Of a DNA stretch of 64,000 nt, positions 26,578 to 35,811 are shown piece by piece; the first letter of the stretch is position 1; every line of letters begins with the position of its first letter. The notes under the pieces were generated by a model that was not told the origin of the DNA, did not search any database, and saw only the letters and a program-made list of their open reading frames with translations. Made by a program: the position numbers and the translations under genes. The stretch is from Microcaldota archaeon (GTDB taxonomy: Archaea > Micrarchaeota > Micrarchaeia > Anstonellales > Anstonellaceae), in NCBI GenBank assembly GCA_026413805.1, contig JAOAKE010000002.1, forward strand, positions 1 through 64,000. The letters run 5' to 3'.

Positions 26578-28770
26578 ATGGTGCGAAAGGAATACGTTGT
26601 TGAAGAAGTAGTCAAAATGATGAACAAGGTTGAGAACATACGCAACATCGCCATAGTCGCGCATGTTGACCATGGAAAAACCACCATGACAGATTCTCTT
26701 GTCGCCAGGGCTGGGCTTATCTCAAAAGAGCTTGCAGGCGAGCAGCGCGTCATGGACTTTGATGAGCAAGAACAGGCGCGGGGGATTACCATCAAGGCAG
26801 CCAACATATCATTGGGCTTCCAATACAACAACGAAGACTACCTGATCAACCTGATTGACACTCCAGGCCATGTTGATTTTGGCGGCCATGTCACCCGCGC
26901 CATGAGGGCAGTAGACGGCGTGGTGCTGGTGGTAGATTCAGTAGAAGGAATAATGCCACAGACAGAGACCGTGCTTCGGCAGGCCCTAAAAGAAAAGGCA
27001 AAGCCCACTGTTTTTATTAATAAGATAGACAGGCTGATCAACGAGCTTCAGCTGGATGCAAATGCCATGCAAGCCAGGCTAATCAAGATAATTACGGGCT
27101 TGAACAAGATAATTGAGCAATATGCGCCCCCTGACAAGCGCGAGGAGTGGCAAATCGGCGTGGCAAAGGGCAATGTGGCTTTTGGCTCAGCATACCACAA
27201 ATGGGCAGTTTCAATAAAGAGCATGACCCGATTTAACATCAAGTTTCCTGAAATTTACCAGCATTGCAAGGCAGGTGACCACAAGACTTTGGTGGAAAAG
27301 TCTCCCCTTGATGATGTCTTGCTCCAGATGGTGATTGACCATCTGCCCAATCCAAAGGTGGCACAGCAATACCGAATCCCTGTGATTTGGAAGGGCGAGC
27401 TTGACTCCCCAGAGGGCAAATCCATGCTTGCCTGCGACCCAAGCGGCAAAACAATCGGAGTCTGCTTTGGGGTGGTAAATGACGAGCACGCCGGCGAGGT
27501 GGCAGTTGTTCGGCTCTTTTCAGGCACAGTGAAAAAAGGAGACGTGCTTTATCTTGCCTCCCGGCTTGCAAGCGAAAAGGTCCAGCAGGTGGCAATTTAC
27601 ATGGGGCCTGACAGAGTAATGGTGGACAGCGTTCTTGCAGGAAACATCGTTGGGCTGGTGGGCTTGCGCGATGTTTATGTGGGCGAAACAGTCTCAGACG
27701 GCCCAATAACCCCATTTGAGCAGATAAAGCACTACTCTGAGCCAGTTGTCACCAAGAGCATAGAGGCAAAGGATTCCAAGGACCTCTCCAAGCTCATCTT
27801 GGTGCTTCGCCAAATTGGAAAAGAAGACCCGACCTTGAAGGTGGAAATCAACCATGAAACAGGCGAGCACCTAATCTCTGGGATGGGCGAGCTCCACCTT
27901 GAAATAATAGAATACAAGATAACCAAGGAGCGTGGAATACCAATAGTAACCTCCCCGCCAATCGTGGTCTACCGTGAAACTATTCTTGGCAAGGCAGGGC
28001 CAGTTGAGGGCAAGTCCCCAAACAAGCACACCAAGCTCAAGTTCGTAGTTGAGCCCCTTGAAAAGTCTGTTTATGAAGCGATGGTTGAAGGCAGGATTCC
28101 AGAAGGAAGGCCAAAAGGAAAGTCGCTTGTTGAAACTCTGGTGGAGTGCGGCTTGCCACGCGAGGAGGCAAAGAGCGTGCTGGACATCCACAACCGCAAC
28201 ATTTTCATAAACGACACGAGGGGAATCCAATACCTCAACGAGATTATGGAGCTGCTTATACAAGGTTTTGAGGAGGCCATGGACCTTGGCCCGCTTGCAA
28301 AGGAAAAGGTTGTAGGGGTAAAGGTCCGAATAGTAGATGCCCTGATTCACGAAGACCCAGTCCACCGAGGGCCTGCCCAGATAATACCTGCAACAAAAAG
28401 GCCAATATACGCAGCGATGATAATGGCGGGCGTAACCCTGCACGAGCCAAAGCAAAAGGTCACCATCCTCTGCCCGCAGGAATACATGGGCAATGTAATT
28501 ACGCTGATTCAAGGAAGGCGAGGCCAGCTTCTTGACATGCAGCAAGAAGGTGAGACCTCAACAATAATAGTAAAGCTGCCAGTTGCCGAGATGTTCGGCT
28601 TTGGGAACGACTTGCGCTCAGCCACGCAAGGAAGAGGGATTCCTTACCAAGAATATGCTGGCTATGAGCCTCTTCCAAAAGAGCTTCTTGCAAAGGTGGT
28701 TCGGCAAATCCGAGAGAGAAAAGGCGACAAGCCCGAGCCTCCAACAGCCCAAGATTTCTTGGACTTGTAA
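26578..28770 (+). CDS. fusA: Translation elongation factor 2 (aEF-2)
   Basis: 730 residues. GTPase motifs: A-H-V-D-H-G-K-T (28-35), D-T-P-G-H-V-D-F and N-K-I-D. The domain IV tip reads H-E-D-P-V-H596-R-G-P-A-Q, the diphthamide site (His596). The frame is open 48 codons further upstream, but the ATG at 26578 starts the conserved M-V-R-K-E-Y region. Catalyses ribosomal translocation. Follows the S12-S7 block as in other archaea, though here a divergent pilin gene is placed between. Confidence 0.97.
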   Translation: MVRKEYVVEEVVKMMNKVENIRNIAIVAHVDHGKTTMTDSLVARAGLISKELAGEQRVMDFDEQEQARGITIKAANISLGFQYNNEDYLINLIDTPGHVDFGGHVTRAMRAVDGVVLVVDSVEGIMPQTETVLRQALKEKAKPTVFINKIDRLINELQLDANAMQARLIKIITGLNKIIEQYAPPDKREEWQIGVAKGNVAFGSAYHKWAVSIKSMTRFNIKFPEIYQHCKAGDHKTLVEKSPLDDVLLQMVIDHLPNPKVAQQYRIPVIWKGELDSPEGKSMLACDPSGKTIGVCFGVVNDEHAGEVAVVRLFSGTVKKGDVLYLASRLASEKVQQVAIYMGPDRVMVDSVLAGNIVGLVGLRDVYVGETVSDGPITPFEQIKHYSEPVVTKSIEAKDSKDLSKLILVLRQIGKEDPTLKVEINHETGEHLISGMGELHLEIIEYKITKERGIPIVTSPPIVVYRETILGKAGPVEGKSPNKHTKLKFVVEPLEKSVYEAMVEGRIPEGRPKGKSLVETLVECGLPREEAKSVLDIHNRNIFINDTRGIQYLNEIMELLIQGFEEAMDLGPLAKEKVVGVKVRIVDALIHEDPVHRGPAQIIPATKRPIYAAMIMAGVTLHEPKQKVTILCPQEYMGNVITLIQGRRGQLLDMQQEGETSTIIVKLPVAEMFGFGNDLRSATQGRGIPYQEYAGYEPLPKELLAKVVRQIRERKGDKPEPPTAQDFLDL

Positions 28771-28825
28771 AAGGAGGAACCCCCAGCTCCTGCCAGTGGG
28801 TTGCAAGCACAGGCAGGCTCACAAG

Positions 28826-29335
28826 CTATCTGCCTATCTTTGCCTTTTTTACAAAGTAAAGGGAGTCAGCAGTCAATGGGGCGGATGCAAGTTTTTTGTT
28901 TTCTTTTTTTATCTTTTCGTCAGCCCCCGAAATGGCATAGATTCTTTTTATCATCTCAATTTTAATCGCAGAGAGCAAATTTTTGGCCTCGAGCCTTATC
29001 CCTCCTCTGTCAATTTCCTGCATTATGCCACTTTCCCCATTTGAAATTTTTTCTGCTGCCTCGTCACTCACATGTATTATTACATTTGGCTTTTCTACAG
29101 GGTGCATTTCAAATGAGTAGAGCCTTCCGTTTTTGACTTCCACCCCAATGACCTTCCCCCCTACATATACATTCATTTTTTCATTTCCAATAAGCATCTT
29201 GGCAGAAGAAGGTATCTTGTCTTCAATGTGAGAAAAGTAATAATCAAGCATCTCTTCCCTGCTTTGCTTTATCTCAAAAGAAAAAGCCAAGGTAAAAAGT
29301 GCCAGCAGCATAATGCCAACGGCAGCCGCCCTCAT
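28826..29335 (-). CDS. Secreted protein, possibly SCP2-like fold
   Basis: 169 residues with a cleavable signal peptide (M-R-A-A-A-V-G-I-M-L-L-A-L-F-T-L-A-F-S). The mature part alternates strands and helices: V-Y-V-G-G-K-V-I-G-V-E-V, V-I-I-H-V-S-D-E-A-A-E-K-I, and G-G-I-R-L-E-A near A-I-K-I-E-M-I-K-R-I-Y-A-I. The pattern resembles SCP2 sterol-carrier-like domains, but this is a visual judgement only. Divergent from the glycosidase gene. Confidence 0.6.
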   Translation of the reverse strand: MRAAAVGIMLLALFTLAFSFEIKQSREEMLDYYFSHIEDKIPSSAKMLIGNEKMNVYVGGKVIGVEVKNGRLYSFEMHPVEKPNVIIHVSDEAAEKISNGESGIMQEIDRGGIRLEAKNLLSAIKIEMIKRIYAISGADEKIKKENKKLASAPLTADSLYFVKKAKIGR

Positions 29336-29365
29336 TAAAAGACCGACTAATAATAAGCATACAAA

Positions 29366-29377
29366 CTTATTTAAACT
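29366..29377 (+). promoter_or_regulatory. TATA box of the GH5-like glycosidase gene
   Basis: CTTATTTAAACT about 70 nt upstream of the ATG at 29445, in an AT-rich divergent region. A weaker CTTATTATT on the other strand (about 29350-29358) may serve the secreted-protein gene. Confidence 0.4.
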
Positions 29378-29444
29378 ATAACTGGAAGAAATTTAATTTG
29401 TGCTGTTGGCAGCACAAATAGGAGAAATATACGGGGTTGGTGCT

Positions 29445-32363
29445 ATGGATAGGCGAATCATTTATGTCTTTTTGTTTGCTTTGTTTTCTGGGGCAATTTT
29501 TGCGTCAGACCCTTCTTTTGTAAGTGTTCAATCAGGCAGGTTTATGCTCAATAACCAACCGTTCTATTTCTCAGGCACCAACGCCTATTATCTAGTGACT
29601 TATGAGAAACTTGACCCCGCATACGTCACCAACACACTTAATCTCTTTGCGAATAACAACGTGACTGTTGTAAGGATGTGGGGCTTCTTTGACGGCTATC
29701 CAAAATCAAAGTGCAGTAACTATAGTGGCGCGTCCGACCCCTCGCTTCAGCCACTTCCCGGAGTTTATAATGAATCCGCCCTCCGCTTGATGGACTCAGT
29801 CGTAAAAAAGGCAAAAGACCGCAACATCAAACTTATAATCTCATTTGTGAATTTCTGGGGAGACTTGGGAGGAATCTGCCAATATAACCAATGGGCAAAT
29901 TATTCCGGCAGCTACCAACCCACCCATGATGAAGCAGTTTTCTTCTTTACCAACCCGACTACCAAGCAGTGGTATAAGAACTATGTTTCCATGATTTTAA
30001 ACAGGGTGAATACCCAAACAGGAGTGGCATACAAAGATGAGCCTACTATAATGGCATGGGAGCTGATAAATGAAGGAAGGATTCCCCAAGAAAGTGACAT
30101 CACAATCATTCGTAATTGGTATCAAGAGATGGCGCAGCACATAAAATCAATTGACAACAAGCACCTTGTTACTACTGGTGAAGAAGGATTTGAAAATGCC
30201 ATGGACTACTCCGGCTCGCCATACAGCCGCAATCTTTCCAATACCTATGTCCTTCGTGCAGGGCAGGGCACAAGTTACATTGCCAACATACAAATCCCAG
30301 AAATTGACTTTGGGCAAATACACGTCTATCCCGATGCATTCGGCTTTTCCACGGCCAACAATTATTCTGCATGGTTCCCTGACTCGGTCACCTACATCAA
30401 TGACCATGCAAGAATTACCCAGCAATACGGAAAACCCATGCTTATTGGAGAATACGGCTCAAGCTATGTTGAAGGGTGGGTCGAAGATTCATTATTCAAA
30501 AGGAATTTCTACTCTTATATCTGGGCCAACAACGAACAAAATCCAAATGTGGCAGGAGACCTGCACTGGCAATTTGTTATCGGTCCCAAGTGCACTGAAT
30601 ACGGAGGCAACATATGTGCTACCCGCGACCCCATTCTTACCTCGATGTTCAACCAGCATGGCTACAACATGAAGATGAAGTCAGGAGGAACAACTCCATC
30701 AGACACCACCCCGCCAACAGTTTCAATTACCCATTCACCTGCCAACCCAACCTCCACTCAAAATATCACCCTCACAGCAACTGCTTCTGATGCATCAGGA
30801 ATAAAGCAAATCCAGATTTACCTAGATGGGGCGCTTGCCAAGACATGCACCTCAGCTACCTCCTGCACCCATATTGCAGGCCCATTTGCAGCAAACACTG
30901 TGCACACCTACTATGCAACAGCCACTGATAACTCTGCCAATGCCAACACTGGCAGAGACCCAGCCTCTGGAACAAAGAACTTCACAATATCCCAAGCAGC
31001 CCAGCAAGACACCACCCCGCCAACAGTTTCAATTACCTCCCCAGCAAATGGCAGCACAGTAAATGGCACCATTACAATAACTGCAACTGCCTCTGACAAT
31101 GTAGCAGTTGCAGGGGTGCAGTTCAAGGTGGATGGGGCCAACCTTGGCTCAGAGGACACCACTGCGCCTTACTCAGTTGTGTGGAATTCCTCTTCAGTTT
31201 CACCAGGCCAGCACACAATATCAGCAGTGGCAAGGGACACCAGCAACAACACTGCCACTGCCACAATAGTGGTTAATGTAGCAGCAGAGGTCCCACCGGC
31301 AGACACCACCCCGCCAACAGTTTCAGTTTCCCACTCGCCTGCCAACCCAACAAGCCTAGACAGGGTTACTGTTACTGCAGAAGCCTATGATGCAAGCGGC
31401 ATAGCTTACATCACCATAATGGTCGATAACAAGACCGCGGCAAACTGCACCACAAGCCCATGCAAGACAACCGCTGCTCGCTATGCGATAGGCACTCACA
31501 CCTACTCTGCAATTGCAGTTGATAAATCCAGCAATGCCAACAAAGGCTATTCTGCAGTCAAATCATTTGTCGTTGTTAAGAAGGGCACCAAGCCCACCAC
31601 TACTATACAAAGCACAGCTGCACTTGACGCAGCCAGCTCAATTACCTATACACGCGAGGTTTCAGGAGACGAGGAGACCACTACCGTGGCTCTCAGTGTA
31701 ACCAACCCAACGGACACTGAGATGAAAAATGTCCTGCTAAAGGAAAAGATTCCCGCTGCCTTTGCCACAGACCCAACCAAGATATCCTTCAGCCAGAAGC
31801 CTTCCTACTTCGAGTCAGGCTCGATAGTCGCAGTTTGGGAGTTTGCAAAAATCAAGCCAAAGGAAAAAATCAGCATCACTTACAGCGTGGCGCGCGAGGC
31901 TTCGGTTAAGGCAAGCGACTTCAAGCTCTCAGCAGCATTTAAGGCGCCACCTGAGCCTGGCAAGGAAGCGGCCCTTTCTGTGCCCGCATCAGTTTCAGCC
32001 CCTGAAAAAGTCGTAATCGGAAAGGAAGTCTCAGTGCAGCTGACAGATGCAGCTGGCAAGCCCCTCAAGAACGTGCTGGTGTCAATAAAAGGACCTGAGG
32101 GAGAAACAGTCGATTACATGACTGACCAGCAAGGCACCCTGCGGTTCACTCCAGAGGTAAGTGGCAAATATTATTACCTCTCCAAGGAAGCGAAGCTTTC
32201 AGCCCCAGCAGCTACCGAGGTCCTTGTAGAGCCAGAAGAGAAAAAGCCAGCCGCCATTCTCTCCAAGGAGACATCTGACAACATAGGGCTGCTGATAGCT
32301 CTCTTCCTTGTGGTTATTGCGGGCGCGGTACTCTACCTCTCCACTCGCAAGAAAGGGAATTGA
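29445..32363 (+). CDS. Membrane-anchored glycoside hydrolase (GH5-like, mannanase/endoglucanase type) with Ig-like modules
   Basis: 972 residues. Signal peptide, then a TIM-barrel glycosidase to about residue 415: V-R-M-W-G-F-F-D-G, W-E-L-I-N-E210-G with the acid/base Glu, H-V-Y-P-D, and L-I-G-E336-Y-G with the nucleophile Glu. These are clan GH-A signatures, closest in layout to GH5 mannanases. Three Ig-like/Big modules follow, each introduced by D-T-T-P-P-T-V-S. Then come a CARDB-like region, a second Ig-like domain, and a C-terminal membrane helix with basic tail (Y-L-S-T-R-K-K-G-N). It is thus displayed outside the cell. The start follows GGTGCT. Substrate unknown. Confidence 0.88.
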   Translation: MDRRIIYVFLFALFSGAIFASDPSFVSVQSGRFMLNNQPFYFSGTNAYYLVTYEKLDPAYVTNTLNLFANNNVTVVRMWGFFDGYPKSKCSNYSGASDPSLQPLPGVYNESALRLMDSVVKKAKDRNIKLIISFVNFWGDLGGICQYNQWANYSGSYQPTHDEAVFFFTNPTTKQWYKNYVSMILNRVNTQTGVAYKDEPTIMAWELINEGRIPQESDITIIRNWYQEMAQHIKSIDNKHLVTTGEEGFENAMDYSGSPYSRNLSNTYVLRAGQGTSYIANIQIPEIDFGQIHVYPDAFGFSTANNYSAWFPDSVTYINDHARITQQYGKPMLIGEYGSSYVEGWVEDSLFKRNFYSYIWANNEQNPNVAGDLHWQFVIGPKCTEYGGNICATRDPILTSMFNQHGYNMKMKSGGTTPSDTTPPTVSITHSPANPTSTQNITLTATASDASGIKQIQIYLDGALAKTCTSATSCTHIAGPFAANTVHTYYATATDNSANANTGRDPASGTKNFTISQAAQQDTTPPTVSITSPANGSTVNGTITITATASDNVAVAGVQFKVDGANLGSEDTTAPYSVVWNSSSVSPGQHTISAVARDTSNNTATATIVVNVAAEVPPADTTPPTVSVSHSPANPTSLDRVTVTAEAYDASGIAYITIMVDNKTAANCTTSPCKTTAARYAIGTHTYSAIAVDKSSNANKGYSAVKSFVVVKKGTKPTTTIQSTAALDAASSITYTREVSGDEETTTVALSVTNPTDTEMKNVLLKEKIPAAFATDPTKISFSQKPSYFESGSIVAVWEFAKIKPKEKISITYSVAREASVKASDFKLSAAFKAPPEPGKEAALSVPASVSAPEKVVIGKEVSVQLTDAAGKPLKNVLVSIKGPEGETVDYMTDQQGTLRFTPEVSGKYYYLSKEAKLSAPAATEVLVEPEEKKPAAILSKETSDNIGLLIALFLVVIAGAVLYLSTRKKGN
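30702..31325 (+). repeat. DNA-identical linkers between Ig-like modules
   Basis: A 30-bp stretch encoding D-T-T-P-P-T-V-S-I-T occurs without change at 30702-30731 and 31008-31037, and its first 24 bp recur at 31302-31325. Such identity at silent positions points to recent module duplication within the glycosidase gene. Confidence 0.85.
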
Positions 32364-32430
32364 AAGCCTTCACGGGGCTTTTAATCCCCCTCTTTTTCTT
32401 TTTCATGCTCCCCTCCAAGCAGTGGTTGGC

Positions 32431-32874
32431 ATGCGCCTGTGGTCAATTCACCCCAAATACCTTGACACCAAAGGCCTTTTGGCAGTGTGGAGAGAGGCCT
32501 TGCTGGCAAAGAAGGTTTTAGAGAACAAAACAAAAGGCTACAAACACCACCCACAGCTTGCTAGATTTAGAGAATGCAGAAATCCGTTGGCTGCTATAAA
32601 CTCCTACCTTTTCTGGATTTATAAAGAAGCAAAAAAGCGAGGCTACAATTTCAGCGCAAAAAAATTCCGCCACTGCAAAGGCAGGGGAATAATTCAAGTT
32701 TCAGAGGGGCAGCTGGAATTTGAGCGCAAGCACCTTGCAGCCAAGCTCAAAGAGAGGGACAAAGAGAGCCATCTGCGGCTTAAAAGCTCAAAAAGGGCTT
32801 GCCCACACCCAATTTTCAAGGTAGTGAGAGGGAAGGTTGAAGGCTGGGAAAAAGGGATTAGAAAACGTTTTTAA
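32431..32874 (+). CDS. Pyrimidine-dimer DNA glycosylase (T4 endonuclease V-like family)
   Basis: 147 residues starting M-R-L-W-S-I-H-P-K-Y-L-D-T-K-G-L. W-R-E-A-L-L-A-K-K-V-L and K-T-K-G-Y-K-H-H-P-Q-L-A-R-F follow, the hallmark of the PDG/endonuclease V-related family that excises UV-induced cyclobutane dimers. The GTGGT element at 32422-32426 with 4-nt spacing fixes the ATG at 32431. The stop overlaps the TATA box of the ribosomal super-operon. Confidence 0.85.
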   Translation: MRLWSIHPKYLDTKGLLAVWREALLAKKVLENKTKGYKHHPQLARFRECRNPLAAINSYLFWIYKEAKKRGYNFSAKKFRHCKGRGIIQVSEGQLEFERKHLAAKLKERDKESHLRLKSSKRACPHPIFKVVRGKVEGWEKGIRKRF

Positions 32875-32875
32875 A
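32868..32875 (+). promoter_or_regulatory. TATA box of the L3 ribosomal operon
   Basis: TTTTAAAT about 140 nt upstream of the L3 ATG. The start point would fall near 32900, giving an unusually long leader of about 110 nt for an archaeal operon. Confidence 0.5.
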
Positions 32876-32899
32876 TCCTTGTCTCAATATAAAGCCTGC

Positions 32900-33012
32900 T
32901 TCTTACTTAAAGGTAAGATGACACTCACCGACACCCCTCGGCTTGATGCAAGAGGGCAGAAGCGCGGTGAATCACCTGCGGTTGCGTTCCACTGCAGAGG
33001 TTAGGTAATAAT
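32900..33012 (+). promoter_or_regulatory. Long 5' leader of the L3 operon with an inverted repeat
   Basis: About 110 non-coding nt. Contains the palindrome GGTGAATCACC (32966-32976), which combines an SD-like GGTGA with its own complement TCACC (the anti-SD core), then GC-rich sequence and AGGTAATAAT before the ATG. This could be an autoregulatory site for a ribosomal protein. It is an inference; no known riboswitch was recognised. Confidence 0.35.
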
Positions 33013-33960
33013 ATGGGCAAGCGCTCTGGCTCAAAAAAAGGCTCCATGGCTTTCAGGCCGCGCAAGCGGGCAGATTCCCAAATGCCTACTGTCAAGTTTT
33101 GGCCATCGGTTGCTGAAAAAAGGCTATGCGGCTTTGCCTGCTACAAGGCAGGAATGACGCATATCGGCTATATTGATGACACCGAATCCCCCTCAAAGGG
33201 AAACGAGGTTTTTGCTTCTGCCACCGTGCTTGAATGCCCTCCAATGACTGTTTTCGGGGTGCGAGGCTACAAGGGCGGGAGATGTGTTGGGGAGATTTGG
33301 TGCCAGGATGAAAAAATCCTAAAAGAGCTTTCTATGAAGAAGAAAAAAGACTCAAAATTTTCTGCTTCTGATGTTGATGATGTATTTGCCTTGTGTTTTG
33401 CCCGCCCTGGCTTGGCTGGTTTTGGAAAGAAAACCCCTGAGAGGATGGAGATAGCTGTTGGGGGCAAGGACATAAATGAAAAATACGAATATGCAATGTC
33501 GCTTCTTGGAAAGGAAGTAAAAATTTCCGAAGTTTTCAAGCCAGGCGAGTTTGTGGATGCCATCATGATAACAACAGGCAAAGGCTGGCAGGGGACAGTC
33601 AAGCGTTTTGGGACTGCTGTCCAGAGGCGCAAGGCAACTGGAAAGCGCAGGCACATCGGGACTCTTGGGGCATGGCACCCTGGCTACGTCCAATACACAG
33701 TGCCCATGCCAGGCCAGATGGGATACCACAAAAGGACCGAGCTCAACAAGAGAATAATGAAGATAGGCCAGCCAAATGAAATAAACCCAAAAGGAGGCTT
33801 TCCGCATTACGGGGTTGTCAAAAACGAATTCCTCCTATTGAAAGGCTCGGTTGGCGGCCCTGTCAAAAGGCTCATCCGCTTAAGAAAGGCTGTACGAAAG
33901 GCGCATTCAGCCCCAAAGGCGCCCGAAATAAAATATGTTTCACTTGAGTCAAAGCAATAA
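33013..33960 (+). CDS. rpl3: Large ribosomal subunit protein uL3
   Basis: 315 residues: A-F-R-P-R-K-R-A near the N-terminus, the G-Y-K-A-G-M-T-type motif (C-Y-K-A-G-M-T-H), G-K-G-W-Q-G-T-V-K-R-F-G and R-R-H-I-G-T-L-G near the peptidyl-transferase loop. First gene of the S10/spc-type cluster. Normal archaeal length. Confidence 0.96.
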   Translation: MGKRSGSKKGSMAFRPRKRADSQMPTVKFWPSVAEKRLCGFACYKAGMTHIGYIDDTESPSKGNEVFASATVLECPPMTVFGVRGYKGGRCVGEIWCQDEKILKELSMKKKKDSKFSASDVDDVFALCFARPGLAGFGKKTPERMEIAVGGKDINEKYEYAMSLLGKEVKISEVFKPGEFVDAIMITTGKGWQGTVKRFGTAVQRRKATGKRRHIGTLGAWHPGYVQYTVPMPGQMGYHKRTELNKRIMKIGQPNEINPKGGFPHYGVVKNEFLLLKGSVGGPVKRLIRLRKAVRKAHSAPKAPEIKYVSLESKQ

Positions 33961-33969
33961 GTGGTTTTG

Positions 33970-34749
33970 ATGAAAGCAACAGTCTATTCCATTGATGGAA
34001 AAGCGCTGCGCGAAGTGCAGCTTCCTCCCCAGTTCGAGTGTGAGGTGCGCTATGACTTAATCTCTCGCGCGGCAATTTCAGACCAGACCAAGCACTACCA
34101 GCCAAAGGGCAACTACCCTCTGGCAGGGATGGAGACCTCTGCAAGATACCGGGGCAGGAAGGGCGATTTTGGCTCAGGCAAAAACAGGGGAATGGCAATT
34201 CGCCCAAGAGAGGTGCTCCCAAAGGGAAGGCTTGGCCGGGTAAAAAGGATTCCCTCTGCAGTAAAAGGAAGGAGGGCGCACCCGCCACATGTAAATGAGA
34301 AAATACTCGAAAAAGTCAACAAAAAAGAATATCGCGCAGCCCTTCTCTCAGCCATCGCAGCAACTGCCAGCAGCGAGGCAGTGAAGAAGCGAGGCCACAG
34401 AATCTCCAAGCAGCTTCCGATAGTTGTTGAAAATGCATTTGAGTCCCTCGCAAAGGCAAAGGAGGCATTTCGCGCCCTCTCCAGCTTAATAGCTGAGGAT
34501 TTGTCCCGCACAAGGAAGGGCAAGGCAAGAAGCGGAGTGGGCTGCAGGAGAGGCGGCAAGCGCTACCCAAAATCCGCGCTGGTGGTGGTCTCTTCCGATG
34601 CCCCTGTTTTGAAGGCAGCGCGAAACATTCCAGGAATCGATGTCGTAAAGGCGAGCTCACTTTCAGTTGAGCTTCTTGCGCCTGGAGCAAAGGCAGGCAG
34701 GCTTGCCTTATACAGCGAGGCAGCCTTGGCAGAAATAGCAAAGCTATAA
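33970..34749 (+). CDS. rpl4: Large ribosomal subunit protein uL4
   Basis: 259 residues with the archaeal L4 hallmark R-Y-R-G-R-K-G-D-F-G-S-G-K-N-R-G and the C-terminal S-A-L-V-V-V-S-S-D-A-P. Element GTGGT at 33961-33965 plus 4 nt selects the ATG at 33970; the in-frame GTG is part of the ribosome site. Confidence 0.96.
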   Translation: MKATVYSIDGKALREVQLPPQFECEVRYDLISRAAISDQTKHYQPKGNYPLAGMETSARYRGRKGDFGSGKNRGMAIRPREVLPKGRLGRVKRIPSAVKGRRAHPPHVNEKILEKVNKKEYRAALLSAIAATASSEAVKKRGHRISKQLPIVVENAFESLAKAKEAFRALSSLIAEDLSRTRKGKARSGVGCRRGGKRYPKSALVVVSSDAPVLKAARNIPGIDVVKASSLSVELLAPGAKAGRLALYSEAALAEIAKL

Positions 34750-34758
34750 GTGGTATTT

Positions 34759-35010
34759 ATGGCGCCAATACTTTACCCTGTGACAAATGAGAAGGCAATC
34801 GGGCTTATTGAGTCGCAGAACACCTTAACTTTCGTAGTTGAAAAAAATGCAACCAAGCCACAAATAAAAAAGGAAGTTGAAGAGCTCTTTGAAGTGAAGG
34901 TAGCTTCAGTGAACACCCTTATAACTCCCTCGGGGAAAAAACGTGCCTATGTTAAGCTCAAAGAGGGCTTCAAGGCAGATGATGTGGCAGCAAAACTAAA
35001 GATAGTATAG
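34759..35010 (+). CDS. rpl23: Large ribosomal subunit protein uL23
   Basis: 83 residues: P-V-T-N-E-K-A-I-G-L-I, L-T-F-V-V-E-K-N-A-T-K, and K-K-R-A-Y-V-K-L at the C-terminal strand. Exit-tunnel protein that docks SRP. Start set by GTGGTATTTATG (34750-34761). Confidence 0.96.
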   Translation: MAPILYPVTNEKAIGLIESQNTLTFVVEKNATKPQIKKEVEELFEVKVASVNTLITPSGKKRAYVKLKEGFKADDVAAKLKIV

Positions 35011-35038
35011 TGGTGACAGATACAAATTAGGTGCGAAA

Positions 35039-35800
35039 ATGGGGAAATTACTGCGGCAGCAAAGGAGAGGGAAAGGCTCGGTGGCATATCGCGCGCCATC
35101 TCACCGCTACAAGGCAGACTTGGCTTTCAGGAAGCTTGATGAAATTGAGAGAAATGGCGCAGTGCGAGGGGAGGTTCTCTCTTTTGTAGATGACCCAGCC
35201 CGAGGCGCCATCCTGATGGACGTCCTTTTTGAAGACGGGCAAAAGCTCCACTTGCTTGCCCCAGAAGGAATTGCAGTGGGCCAGGAGGTTTGGAGCGGCG
35301 CACAGGCAAAGCTTTCGCTTGGAAGCTGCCTGCCGCTTTCAAAGATTCCCGAAGGCTCAATGATTTACAATATAGAAATGGTTCCAGGAGATGGAGGCAA
35401 GCTGGTCAGGGCGCCAGGCTCTTATGCCACTTTGGTCTCAAAAGAAAAGGACTTGGTTTTTGTCAAGCTTCCTTCAAGGCAGACGCTTACACTCTCAGGA
35501 GCATGCCGCGCCCAAATAGGCGTTGTCTGTGGTGGCGGAAGGCTGGAAAAGCCTCTTTTGAAGGCAGGGGCAAACTTTTACAAGAAGCATGCACAAAACC
35601 GAAGATGGCCTGTCAACCGAGGCGTGCACATGTCTGCCTATAACCATCCCTTTGGTGGAAAGCAGCACCACAAGGGGCGCGGCAGCATGACAAGCAGGAA
35701 TGCGCCGCCTGGAAGGAAAGTCGGCCACATCGCTGCCAGGAGCGTTGGCAGGAAGAAAGCGAAAGTTGAAGAGCAGAAAATGAATGAAACAACCCTATAG
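35039..35800 (+). CDS. rpl2: Large ribosomal subunit protein uL2
   Basis: 253 residues: M-G-K-L-L-R-Q-Q-R-R-G-K-G, V-P-G-D-G-G-K-L-V-R-A-P-G and the C-terminal N-R-G-V-H-M-S-A-Y-N-H-P-F-G-G with K-G-R-G, near the peptidyl-transferase centre. GGTGCGAAA precedes the ATG. Confidence 0.96.
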   Translation: MGKLLRQQRRGKGSVAYRAPSHRYKADLAFRKLDEIERNGAVRGEVLSFVDDPARGAILMDVLFEDGQKLHLLAPEGIAVGQEVWSGAQAKLSLGSCLPLSKIPEGSMIYNIEMVPGDGGKLVRAPGSYATLVSKEKDLVFVKLPSRQTLTLSGACRAQIGVVCGGGRLEKPLLKAGANFYKKHAQNRRWPVNRGVHMSAYNHPFGGKQHHKGRGSMTSRNAPPGRKVGHIAARSVGRKKAKVEEQKMNETTL

Positions 35801-35811
35801 GAGCTGTATTT

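Noticed and set aside
32880..33000. C/D-box sRNA in the L3 leader (GATGA- and TGATG-like boxes)
   Set aside because: Boxes are imperfect and no paired C'/D' set could be placed.
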